64,000 nucleotides of DNA from an uncultured Sphingomonadaceae bacterium. Lineage in GTDB: Bacteria > Pseudomonadota > Alphaproteobacteria > Sphingomonadales > Sphingomonadaceae. The notes beneath the pieces are model-generated. The model saw only the letters and a program-made list of their open reading frames with translations. It was not told where the DNA came from and searched no databases. Each line of letters opens with the position of its first letter. Position 1 is the stretch's first letter. A program made the position numbers and the translations under genes. The DNA lies in contig CANMFX010000002.1 in assembly GCA_947497315.1 (NCBI GenBank), forward strand, positions 248,001 to 312,000. Reading direction: 5' to 3'. Below, one piece after another: positions 1 to 7,437 of the stretch.

Positions 1-1
1 C

Positions 2-361
2 GACAGCAAATTGATCAACTATCTGCAAGGCAGCATGGGTTCGCTGGCAAATGAAACCATGCGGGTCTTGTTTCTGGATAATGCCAATCATCTGCTGAAA
101 GATGAGGAACTGGGAACCGGTTCGCCAAATAAGATCATTGTGCCGCCGCGGTCCATATTGAAACGGGCTCTCGAACTGAACGCCTCCGCGATAATTTTGG
201 TGCATAACCATCCCGCTGGCGATCTCAAGCCCAGTCAATCCGATATAAAATTCACCATGCTGATCAAAACTATATGCCGAGAATTGGAAATCAAATTGCA
301 CGATCATATCATTATTGCGGGCAATCAGTGGTCAAGTTTTCGCAAGATGAGGTTGCTATGA
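2..361 (+). CDS. radC: RadC-family JAB/MPN domain protein, C-terminal part (start outside window)
   Basis: The reading frame is open to the left edge, so only the C-terminal ~119 residues are present; RadC proteins are usually ~220 residues. The visible part carries the JAMM metalloprotease-like signature: HNHPAGDLKPSQSD, with the two His, the Ser and the Asp that bind zinc in this fold. Family knowledge: RadC was named for a DNA-repair phenotype that has since been questioned, so its true role is uncertain. The stop overlaps the start of the next gene (ATGA at 358-361), which indicates translational coupling. The missing N-terminal helix-hairpin-helix part cannot be judged. Confidence 0.9.
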   Translation, partial: DSKLINYLQGSMGSLANETMRVLFLDNANHLLKDEELGTGSPNKIIVPPRSILKRALELNASAIILVHNHPAGDLKPSQSDIKFTMLIKTICRELEIKLHDHIIIAGNQWSSFRKMRLL

Positions 362-702
362 CCGATCCCATATTGGATAACCACGTCACCCGGGCCCAAC
401 GGTTTTTGGCTATGCAGCGAGAGAGAAGCCTGTTTTTTTCCAATGACGGTATTTTTGGTGATCCCGCTTGGGAGCTTTTACTCGAAATATATATTGCGAC
501 AGAAAAGCAGGAGTGCATTTCCAGGGAGGAATTGTTCGCTGAACTATCAACCACGCCTGCCATAGCATCGCGCTGGATTTCGGTATTTTTTGACCGTCAA
601 TATGTGACCGATTGTGAAGGGCAGGGAGCTGATAATATCCGCATGACAGACAATGCGAGACAGGCTTGTGTCGCCTATCTCGATTCCGTCATGAATCTTT
701 AG
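358..702 (+). CDS. Small winged-helix DNA-binding protein (MarR-like), coupled to radC
   Basis: A 114-residue protein starting at the ATG that overlaps the radC stop (ATGA). A much longer in-frame ORF exists upstream but lies inside radC and is not credible. The segment from about residue 38 to 90 (AWELLLEIYIAT...ISREELFAELSTTPAIASRWISVF) has the pattern of a winged helix-turn-helix, followed by a wing with Asp/Asn-rich turns and a C-terminal helix. It is clearly similar to the gene at 39518-39997 in this same window, with the same order of a Trp-containing helix, recognition helix and wing. Function is inferred to be transcriptional regulation; the target is unknown. Confidence 0.75.
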   Translation: MTDPILDNHVTRAQRFLAMQRERSLFFSNDGIFGDPAWELLLEIYIATEKQECISREELFAELSTTPAIASRWISVFFDRQYVTDCEGQGADNIRMTDNARQACVAYLDSVMNL

Positions 703-826
703 AACCTGCATATTCACACCTGATGTTTGCGGACAGGAAATCTGACAGGTTTTTCGCCGCGACTTAAGATAGTGCTACAATTGCCGTTACTGACTCTGAA
801 CTTATTTGGTATCAGAGAGAGGCAGC

Positions 827-1138
827 ATGCTCGACACTGGCCCACCCAAGGCATGGTCAAGCTTGGCTAGACTAAAGCTGGCAGCCATTCCCATATTCAT
901 CTTTACATTGTTCCTGCCGGTAAAAGCGGAAGAAGGCAAAGTTCGTAAAGCGGGCGCATCCGCAACAGCCTATGCCAGCGCAAAAATCCATCGGCGGATC
1001 GAGATCCGATCGAGCGGCTATACTGAAGGTGGAAATGACAGGGATGAATGGCTGCAGGACATTAGTCGCCGGGATTGTGATGATGAAACAAGGAAGCGGA
1101 TTAAAAACTGTGTGCTGATGATATATGAGATTCAGTAG
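827..1138 (+). CDS. Small secreted hypothetical protein
   Basis: I place the start at the ATG at 827 because an AGAGAGG ribosome-binding sequence lies just upstream; an in-frame TTG at 806 would add seven residues. The 103-residue product has a signal-peptide-like N-terminus (basic residues, then LAAIPIFIFTLFLPVKA) followed by a short mature part of about 70 residues. The mature part carries two Cys near the C-terminus (RRDC...KNC) that could form a disulphide in the periplasm. I do not recognise a family. It stands alone between the winged-helix gene and a small gene on the other strand. Confidence 0.55.
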   Translation: MLDTGPPKAWSSLARLKLAAIPIFIFTLFLPVKAEEGKVRKAGASATAYASAKIHRRIEIRSSGYTEGGNDRDEWLQDISRRDCDDETRKRIKNCVLMIYEIQ

Positions 1139-1147
1139 AAGCGAAGA

Positions 1148-1315
1148 TTAGGAATTTTCTCCGTTTTGCTCCTCAGCTTCCTGGGCCCGCTCAAGAGCAT
1201 TAATTGCTTCTTCAACTTTTATCGCTGCAATGGAATATCCGTTTTCATCTAGAGCAGAAAGAATTTTTTCGAGCCGCGTCACTAGACTGAGCATGTCGAT
1301 TTCGCGGTTACTCAT
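1148..1315 (-). CDS. Very small hypothetical protein
   Basis: The 55-residue product from the ATG at 1315 begins MSNREIDMLSLV and is mostly predicted amphipathic helix (SLVTRLEKILSAL...IKVEEAINALERAQEAEEQ), ending in an acidic tail. The open frame extends upstream to 1384, but those 23 residues are very basic and unlike the rest, so I prefer the internal start. A GGAAAGG sequence lies about 14 nt upstream of it, rather far. No family recognised; it may be a small cytoplasmic helical protein. Coding status is moderately supported only by composition. Confidence 0.45.
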   Translation of the reverse strand: MSNREIDMLSLVTRLEKILSALDENGYSIAAIKVEEAINALERAQEAEEQNGENS

Positions 1316-1641
1316 GTTGATCGACAGCGCCTTTCCTTGGCGATAAAAATAGTTCTTTTTAAAGACCTGTTTCCTAATTCGCACGAATGCCGAGAAAGGT
1401 TACAGCCGTTAAATCAAAGTCCAATAATCACAACTGGTTGCAGTTTCAACAAAAAATACGGACTTATCACACAGGTGTGTAGTTTGTTAGGATATGTCCC
1501 AAATTGATGCATCATTCTCGCGGATCGCTTACCAGCTGACAAACTTTCGCATATACGCTTTTCCATAACATCACTCATATTGCTGCTTGGGGTTTAATGT
1601 TTCTCTTTGTCACCGTTAACCATGACACGAAAGGGAAATAG
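1316..1641. other. Intergenic region upstream of sthA
   Basis: About 326 bases without a convincing gene, between the divergent starts of the small minus-strand gene and sthA. It must hold the promoters of both. It is AT-richer than its surroundings. I see a ribosome-binding sequence (AAAGGGAAATAG) right before the sthA ATG but no strong terminator, RNA gene or clear operator. Nothing else could be supported. Confidence 0.5.
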
Positions 1642-3063
1642 ATGACCAATTTTGACTATGATTTCGTGGTAATCGGGGGTGGTCCAGCCGGGCGCAGGGC
1701 AGCAATCCAGGCGTCCAAGCTGGGAAAATCAGTTGCCATTGTGGACGATCAAAAGAAGATTGGAGGGGTGTCTGTTCATACAGGGACGTTGCCATCGAAA
1801 ACAATCCGGGAGTCGGTTCTGTCGGTTACCGGATGGCGCGATCAATATTTTAAATCGGGCCGTCAGCGGAACGGTCCAGATGTGACGCGTAAATCCATTG
1901 CTTCACGGTTGTCAACAACCTTGGGTGATGAAGTCGCGGTGATCGACAGTCAACTATCCCGCAATAACATCGAAACGCTGAACGGTCGTGCAAAGTTTAC
2001 CGGCCCTCACAAACTGGCCGTATCGCAGTCGGTTCAGGGAAAGCGGACAAGCTTTTCGGTCACTGCAGAAAAATTTCTGATCGCAGTGGGAACGAAACCG
2101 TTCCGACCAAAGCACATTCCTTTCAATGGCTCTAGCGTTGTTGACAGCGATTCCATTGCTGCAAACATGCCGATGCCAAAATCCATCATTGTTGTTGGCG
2201 GCGGGGTCATCGGGCTTGAATATGCAACCATATTCTCGACGCTGGAAATCCCGGTTACTGTTGTAGAGGCGCGTGAAAATATACTGGAATTTATTGATCG
2301 CGACATCATCTCCAATTTCACTCATCAACTTTCGGAGCGAGGTATCAGCCTTCGTCTAGGCAGGTCGATCAAGAATATCGAACTGGATGAAAATGATAAC
2401 CCGCATGTTGAGCTTGATGACGGTCGGCGGCTTCGTTCGGAAATGTTGCTTTTCACCGCTGGCCGCGTTGGCGCTATAGACAAGCTTGGGCTGGAAAAAA
2501 TTGGAGTGGAAGCTGATGGCCGGGGCCGATTGACGGTAGATGACAAAACGTTGCAAACGTCACAGCCCCATATCTATGCAGCCGGCGACATAATCGGTTT
2601 TCCGGCGCTGGCATCAACATCGATGGAGCAGGGCCGGCTGGCCGCTTGCCATGCATTCAATCATCCAATCCATTGTTCGGAACATAGCTTTCCGCTGGGC
2701 ATCTATTCTATCCCGGAAATCGCCAGTATCGGTCTTTCCGAAGATGAGGCGCGTGCCAAGGGGCTGCAGGTTGAGATCGGCATAGCCCGATTCCAGGAAA
2801 CATCACGCGGACATATATTGGGCGATTGCAAAGGTCTTTTGAAATGCATTTTCGACCTGAACGATCGCAAGCTGTTGGGCGTTCATATTGTCGGTGAAGG
2901 CGCTACGGAATTGATCCATATCGGCCAAGCCGTTCTCAACCTCGACGGTGGCATCGACTATCTGTCCGACACCGTTTTTAATTTTCCAACACTAGCCGAG
3001 GCCTACAAGGTTGCCGCACTGGATGCGTACAACCGGATGCCACAACCAAGATTGAGAGCATGA
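1642..3063 (+). CDS. sthA: Soluble (Si-specific) NAD(P)+ transhydrogenase
   Basis: A 473-residue flavoprotein of the class I pyridine nucleotide-disulphide oxidoreductase fold. The FAD motif GGGPAG is at residues 12-17 and a second dinucleotide motif (VVGGGVIGLEYA) is near 180. Where lipoamide dehydrogenases have the redox Cys pair, this protein has GVSVHTGTLPSKT, and the C-terminal catalytic His-Glu segment reads FNFPTLAEAYK. Loss of the disulphide with retention of the fold is the hallmark of SthA, which moves hydride between NADPH and NAD+ in the cytoplasm and helps dispose of excess NADPH. Length matches the family (~465). An AAAGGG site precedes the ATG. The next gene begins two bases after its stop. 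Confidence 0.93.
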   Translation: MTNFDYDFVVIGGGPAGRRAAIQASKLGKSVAIVDDQKKIGGVSVHTGTLPSKTIRESVLSVTGWRDQYFKSGRQRNGPDVTRKSIASRLSTTLGDEVAVIDSQLSRNNIETLNGRAKFTGPHKLAVSQSVQGKRTSFSVTAEKFLIAVGTKPFRPKHIPFNGSSVVDSDSIAANMPMPKSIIVVGGGVIGLEYATIFSTLEIPVTVVEARENILEFIDRDIISNFTHQLSERGISLRLGRSIKNIELDENDNPHVELDDGRRLRSEMLLFTAGRVGAIDKLGLEKIGVEADGRGRLTVDDKTLQTSQPHIYAAGDIIGFPALASTSMEQGRLAACHAFNHPIHCSEHSFPLGIYSIPEIASIGLSEDEARAKGLQVEIGIARFQETSRGHILGDCKGLLKCIFDLNDRKLLGVHIVGEGATELIHIGQAVLNLDGGIDYLSDTVFNFPTLAEAYKVAALDAYNRMPQPRLRA

Positions 3064-3064
3064 A

Positions 3065-4150
3065 GTGAAACTAGATATCAAAAACATATTAGACAGCTAT
3101 TTCCGCGACAATGATGGCGATGATACGTGCCCGGTTTGTATAGAAGATAATGGCGAGCGGCCACCACTTTACGCCATCGCCAGTTTCATCCGGCAGCATA
3201 ATCTTACGCTGTCTTCCTCCAATCTGGAATTGGCATGGGAGTATATTTGCGGCGGTAACACCAGTCTGAAAAACGAAATTGTGGGTTTGTCTTCTGCGGG
3301 GCGTCTTGACAACGCTGCTGCTCAGGAACTGCATGACAAGCACTTGCGATCAGATATTGGGGTACAGATCGACAAGATCCTTATGGAAGCAATTCAACAT
3401 ATTCGCGCGACGACGCAAACCATTGATGATGGTAATAAAAATGCGATCGAATGCGAGAATAACATGATCGAGCAGGCGGATAGTATCCGGGCACGCTCGG
3501 GCGATGTTGACATTGCCATTCAAAAGCTACTGGATCTATCGAAGTTGATGGTTGAATCGACACGCGAAAACCGGGAGCAGATCACCGAAACAAATAAAAA
3601 GCTGGCCAGTTTGCAGAACGAACTGGAGCAGGCCAGGAACGAAGCCGATGTTGATCAGCTGACCAAACTTCCAAACCGCCGGAAATTTGAACGGACGTTG
3701 GATGAGGTATTGGAAAAGCTGATCCAAGACGGACAGCCATTGGTTTTGGCTTTTGTCGACATTGATCACTTCAAGAAGATAAACGATACTTTCGGTCACG
3801 AATGCGGTGATCGCGTGCTGAAGCTGGTAGCGGATGAACTATCATCTCTTACAAACAGCAAATGCCATACATCTCGCTATGGGGGCGAAGAATTCGCCAT
3901 TATCTTCGAGGATCATGACATTGAAGAGGTTTGCAAGCTGGTGGATGCGTGCCGTGAAGGACTGGCGCGCCGTGAGCTCGTCGATCTGGAGTCCGGTAAT
4001 GCTTTGGGTAAAGTTACCTTCTCTGCAGGTGTGGCGCAGTGTCTGGACTCAGACACAAAGCGTTCGATCCTCAGAAAAGCGGATCTGGCGCTTTATGAAG
4101 CCAAATCTCGAGGTCGTAACAACGTCCTGACATATGCCAATGATCTGTAG
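3065..4150 (+). CDS. Diguanylate cyclase (GGDEF domain)
   Basis: A 361-residue cytoplasmic protein with a GTG start one base after the sthA stop, so it is probably co-transcribed with sthA. Residues 1-185 form an N-terminal region of unknown fold, with a CPVC pair at about 22-25, ending in a long coiled coil (about 155-195). The C-terminal 165 residues are a GGDEF domain with DQLTKLPNRR and an intact active motif GGEEF at 273-277, so c-di-GMP synthesis is expected. The inhibitory I-site (RxxD, five residues before GGEEF) reads NSKC at 264-267, so product inhibition is probably lost. It lies directly upstream of the flagellar locus, and c-di-GMP commonly controls motility, but the link here is only positional. 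Confidence 0.9.
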   Translation: MKLDIKNILDSYFRDNDGDDTCPVCIEDNGERPPLYAIASFIRQHNLTLSSSNLELAWEYICGGNTSLKNEIVGLSSAGRLDNAAAQELHDKHLRSDIGVQIDKILMEAIQHIRATTQTIDDGNKNAIECENNMIEQADSIRARSGDVDIAIQKLLDLSKLMVESTRENREQITETNKKLASLQNELEQARNEADVDQLTKLPNRRKFERTLDEVLEKLIQDGQPLVLAFVDIDHFKKINDTFGHECGDRVLKLVADELSSLTNSKCHTSRYGGEEFAIIFEDHDIEEVCKLVDACREGLARRELVDLESGNALGKVTFSAGVAQCLDSDTKRSILRKADLALYEAKSRGRNNVLTYANDL

Positions 4151-4281
4151 TCTGGTGGAGCTTCGGGACGCAGACATTTCAACTGCGTCTCGGCTTCGCG
4201 GTATTGCCGCCGGGTAATAGCTAGTAGGTCGAAAAGAGCTTTCATGACTCGATCGACATAATACAGGAAATATTTGGGGCA

Positions 4282-4314
4282 GGGGGCCAAGCGTGAAGCT
4301 TGGTCCCCTTTTTT
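4282..4314 (+). terminator. Rho-independent terminator after sthA-GGDEF operon
   Basis: An 11-bp stem (GGGGGCCAAGC pairing with GCTTGGTCCCC, one G-U pair) with a five-base loop is followed by six T. It lies 130 bases after the cyclase stop and should end the sthA-cyclase transcript. Confidence 0.85.
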
Positions 4315-4442
4315 GTTTGCGATGCTGGTTAACGGTAGGGTGTGCAAAGGGCAGAGATGTGCGTGACAGTCACCACAAGATGGTTGCTGGGCAGTGCCCA
4401 GCTCCATGAGTGCAAACGCTTTTAAGAGCCTCTAAACGACGA

Positions 4443-4474
4443 TTGGGTAGAGTGGTACAGACCACTCTACCCAA
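4443..4474. repeat. Perfect 14-bp inverted repeat
   Basis: TTGGGTAGAGTGGT and its exact reverse complement are separated by four bases (ACAG). There is no T-run on either side, so it is not a normal intrinsic terminator. It lies in the gene-free stretch 4151-4686 between the cyclase terminator and the end of motB. It could be a transcript-stabilising hairpin, a remnant of a small mobile repeat, or a protein-binding site. Confidence 0.7.
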
Positions 4475-4608
4475 GCTATAACGCAGACCAGGTGCGCTAC
4501 GTCTATCAAAGTCGCAACCTGCGGGGGCTGAGATGACCTTGAAAGAAAGGTTTTACACTTTCAAAGACTTCTATCCGAAGCTCGAACATGAATATCAATT
4601 CATTTTCA

Positions 4609-4674
4609 GACCAATCTGAGGAGATTGGTCCATTTTATTTCCAAATTGGTTCTAATTGGGCACGCCCATTAGAA
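4609..4674. repeat. Two inverted repeats downstream of motB
   Basis: GACCAATCT-GAGG-AGATTGGTC (4609-4630, perfect 9-bp arms) is followed by a second, one-base-bulged hairpin at 4650-4674 (TTCTAAT...ATTAGAA outer arms, GGGC/GCCC inner). They sit just beyond the motB stop on the minus strand, so they may end or protect the 3' end of the motAB transcript, although neither is followed by a good T-run. Apart from these, the 4318-4686 stretch shows no gene I can support. Confidence 0.5.
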
Positions 4675-4686
4675 ATAATAACCGTT

Positions 4687-5556
4687 TTATTTGGTTTTCA
4701 TCGTTATGGATATCCGCCTATTCCGGTCATCCATAGGCTCTGCCGGATTATAGGGTTCTGTATCGGCCACGCCCTCGATCCGGGCCATGCGGCTCATCGA
4801 GACGCCTCTGCGGACCAATTCCTGCCGAGTGGCTTCTGCCCGAGCTGAAGACAACAGCCAGTTATTCATGCTTTGCCCGCTGGCATAAGGCAGACTGTCA
4901 GTATGCCCTCTGATGATCAGCTCGTTATCGACCGTATCGATGATCTTTGCGACCTCTCCTATGAGCTCTGCCGCTTTGGATTTCAGGTCGTCTGTTGCCA
5001 GCGCAAACATGCTGAAATCAGCTTCATCAATAATATCGATCCGCAGGCCTTCCTTGGTATCCGTAAACCTTACGTTTGACAGAAGTTTCAGGTTCCCCGG
5101 ATCGTTCTTCAACTGCTCACGGATGCGTTTTTCAAATTCCTTTGCGGTTAGGGTTTTTTGTGGGGATTCCGAGCCGCTGTATTTCCCAACAGTATCGGAC
5201 GGATTGTCAGAGGGCGGGCGCGGAATTGCGACCGATTGGTCTCCCACGTTTTTCGCCTTCTTATGAGGATATTTGTCAGGATCAGTGACGGAAGAACCGC
5301 CGAACATGTCTTTACCGCCAGCACTGTCCCGTTTCACCTGGGCGAGCGTTGGTGCGAAATAATCCGCAATACCTTTGCGCTGTTTCTCTTCCGTCGCGCC
5401 AAGCAGCCACATTAACAGAAAGAACGCCATCATAGCCGTCACAAAGTCAGCATAGGCGACTTTCCATGCGCCGCCGTGATGGCCGCCATGACCTTCGACA
5501 AAGACCTTTTTGACAATAATTGGTCGAACCGGTTCCGGTGCTGCTTTCTTGGCCAT
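4687..5556 (-). CDS. motB: Flagellar stator protein MotB
   Basis: A 289-residue inner-membrane protein. The N-terminus is cytoplasmic and His/Gly-rich (EGHGGHHGGAWKVAYADF), then one membrane helix follows (about 38-57) with the proton-carrying Asp at residue 37 (YAD). A periplasmic linker and a C-terminal OmpA-like peptidoglycan-binding domain follow (about 155-285, with IIRGHTDSLPY and NWLLSSARAEATRQ). This is the canonical stator partner of MotA, four bases downstream of it. All key parts are intact, so this pair is the expected torque-generating unit, in contrast to the shorter pair at 15085-16269. Confidence 0.96.
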   Translation of the reverse strand: MAKKAAPEPVRPIIVKKVFVEGHGGHHGGAWKVAYADFVTAMMAFFLLMWLLGATEEKQRKGIADYFAPTLAQVKRDSAGGKDMFGGSSVTDPDKYPHKKAKNVGDQSVAIPRPPSDNPSDTVGKYSGSESPQKTLTAKEFEKRIREQLKNDPGNLKLLSNVRFTDTKEGLRIDIIDEADFSMFALATDDLKSKAAELIGEVAKIIDTVDNELIIRGHTDSLPYASGQSMNNWLLSSARAEATRQELVRRGVSMSRMARIEGVADTEPYNPAEPMDDRNRRISITMKTK

Positions 5557-5559
5557 GGT

Positions 5560-6423
5560 TTATTTTGCCCTTATGGCATCAAATACGTCGGAGAAGCTTG
5601 GCTGGTTTTCATGCTGCAGGCTGGTGCGGGCCGCTTCGATGATCAGCGGCTGTGGATGGCCGTGCAAACTGGCAATGATCAGCTGTTTGGCGACATGATA
5701 AATGCTCGCATCGCTCTCGATGACCGAGCGCGCTCGATTGGCCATCGGGCCGACCAGACCATAAGCCAGCAAAACCCCAAGGAAGGTTCCGACGAGCGCA
5801 GAACCGATCATGCCGCCCAATATGGTCGGTGGTTTGTCGATAGAGCCCATGACTTTGATAATGCCCAAAACAGCGGCAACAATGCCCAGCGCAGGCAAGG
5901 CATCGGCCAGCCCCTGAAGATTATCGGCCGGCGCAATCGCTTCGTGATGATGCGTTTTGATGGCCTGGTCCATGACGTCTTCGACGGCATGGGGGTCGAG
6001 TGTACCGGAAGATACGACGACAAGCCTGAGGCTGTCAGCAATCAGGTGGATCAGTGTGTCGTCCTTCAGCAGTTTTGGATACTCGCTGAATATTGGTGAC
6101 GCTTTGGGATCCTCGATATGCGGTTCCAGAGCAACCGGGCCTTCGCTTTTCAGGATTTTTGTCAGCTTGGAGACCAGCAAGATGCAGTCCATGAAGTCCT
6201 GTTTGACGTAGGTCGGGCCCTTAAAGACTTTTCCAAAGCCGCCCATCAGTGCCTTGAGTTGCGCGCCGCTATTGCCGATGATCAGCGCGCCAACCGCCGC
6301 ACCACCGATAATGCCCATTTCGACTGGCAGGGCGGCGACAACGACGCCCAGGTCACCACCGGACACCAGGAACACGCCAAATACCATGACAAGCAGGACA
6401 ACAATACCAATTCCAGCGAACAT
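5560..6423 (-). CDS. motA: Flagellar stator protein MotA
   Basis: A 287-residue inner-membrane proton-channel subunit with the MotA family layout: two N-terminal membrane helices (about 3-20 and 32-50), a large cytoplasmic loop that contacts FliG, and two C-terminal helices with ALPALGIVAAVLGIIKVMG and GALVGTFLGVLLAYGLVGP. It forms the stator ring with MotB encoded directly downstream. The 129-base gap to flgL upstream could hold a separate promoter, and a weak terminator-like hairpin lies there. I found only an imperfect sigma-54-like sequence in the gap and do not call it. Confidence 0.96.
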   Translation of the reverse strand: MFAGIGIVVLLVMVFGVFLVSGGDLGVVVAALPVEMGIIGGAAVGALIIGNSGAQLKALMGGFGKVFKGPTYVKQDFMDCILLVSKLTKILKSEGPVALEPHIEDPKASPIFSEYPKLLKDDTLIHLIADSLRLVVVSSGTLDPHAVEDVMDQAIKTHHHEAIAPADNLQGLADALPALGIVAAVLGIIKVMGSIDKPPTILGGMIGSALVGTFLGVLLAYGLVGPMANRARSVIESDASIYHVAKQLIIASLHGHPQPLIIEAARTSLQHENQPSFSDVFDAIRAK

Positions 6424-6512
6424 AACGTTATTTCCAATCCACAGGTCCGTTTAAATTTGTCCGCAAGCCCATGGGCAAAGGGACGATCATCATATTGATG
6501 GACGGTCGAAAA

Positions 6513-6528
6513 CCCTTATGGTTAAGGG
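6513..6528 (-). terminator. Weak hairpin with T-run after flgL
   Basis: Read on the minus strand, CCCTTA-ACCA-TAAGGG is followed by TTTTC. The stem is only six base pairs, so it would be a weak or attenuating terminator between flgL and motA. Confidence 0.35.
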
Positions 6529-6552
6529 CGTGATAGTGATGATTTGGGCGGG

Positions 6553-7401
6553 TTAGCCAATAAGCTGAATCAAGGAATTGGTAGCTGTCTGGGCATAGAC
6601 CCGTTGAGCTGCCTCCAAGTTGATCAACAGCGATTGCGCCTGGGATATGGCCTCGGCAATGTCGGTATTTTCAAGCGCCCTGCGCCGCTCCGATGTATTG
6701 ACTCCAGATTCCTGTAGCCTCAAGTCCTGTTCATCGAGCCGATTAATGGTCAGGCCCTGACGACCGAGTAGCGCAGAGAAATGATCGGTCATCGATTTGG
6801 CGCGATCCAGCTGTTCACCGCGTTCTGTCGGCGTTCCGCTGCGAACCGCGTCAATCATGCCAGTCAATATCGTATCCAGGTTTTCGGTTGCCCCGCCGCC
6901 AATATCAACACTGCCGGACACATCATCCCGCGTCGGCGTTGGCGTGACCAGCACATTGGTATCGATACGCATCTGAATGGGGCTGCCCGAGTAGAACAGA
7001 TCACCGCCATAATTGTCTTTAACCTGCGTCAGCTGGTTAAACTGTTCCTGAAAGCTTTCCAGTTCCAGAGCAATTATTTCACGGTCTTGCGGTGCCAGCG
7101 TATCATTGTTGGCCAGCACCATCAGCTCCCGGATACGGGTCGTACCGTTGGACATGGTATCGATGGTCGATTCAGCTTGCTGCGCCAATATGCGTGCACG
7201 GCCAATATTGCTCGACCAGCTGTCCTCGATTGTGGATTGTCTGCTGATGCTGGATATTTCCAGCCAGCTGGAGGGTGCCTCGGACGGCCGGTTGAACTTA
7301 ATGCCCGTCGCAATTGAATCCTGTGTCCGGGCAATCAATTCAGATAGGTCAGCCTGCTTTTGAATGGCATCCGCTGGTCTGGTGCGGTTGATAGATTCCA
7401 T
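6553..7401 (-). CDS. flgL: Flagellar hook-filament junction protein FlgL
   Basis: A 282-residue protein of the flagellin/FlgL fold. The N-terminal helical part (about 1-140, with QSTIEDSWSSNIGRARILAQQAES and TRIRELMVLANNDTL) and the C-terminal helix (NTDIAEAISQAQSLLINLEAAQRVYAQT) match the D0/D1 segments that pack the hook-filament junction. The protein is exported through the flagellar type III system and joins FlgK to the filament. It is the last gene of the flgB-flgL run, 36 bases after flgK. Confidence 0.93.
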   Translation of the reverse strand: MESINRTRPADAIQKQADLSELIARTQDSIATGIKFNRPSEAPSSWLEISSISRQSTIEDSWSSNIGRARILAQQAESTIDTMSNGTTRIRELMVLANNDTLAPQDREIIALELESFQEQFNQLTQVKDNYGGDLFYSGSPIQMRIDTNVLVTPTPTRDDVSGSVDIGGGATENLDTILTGMIDAVRSGTPTERGEQLDRAKSMTDHFSALLGRQGLTINRLDEQDLRLQESGVNTSERRRALENTDIAEAISQAQSLLINLEAAQRVYAQTATNSLIQLIG

Positions 7402-7437
7402 TATATACCCCCTGGGCGCGCCTGGTTCAGCGCCTCA

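Noticed and set aside
4093-4407. 104-codon open frame on the minus strand across the cyclase end
   Set aside because: It spans the strong terminator at 4282-4314 and the 3' end of the cyclase; Cys/Pro/Leu-rich composition is not protein-like.
4587-4848. Small plus-strand open frame in the gene-free stretch
   Set aside because: It covers two hairpins and runs into the antisense of motB; no ribosome-binding sequence or family resemblance.
6460-6480. Possible sigma-54 promoter before motA
   Set aside because: The minus strand has TTGC at the -12 position but GC in place of the invariant GG at -24, so I do not call it.
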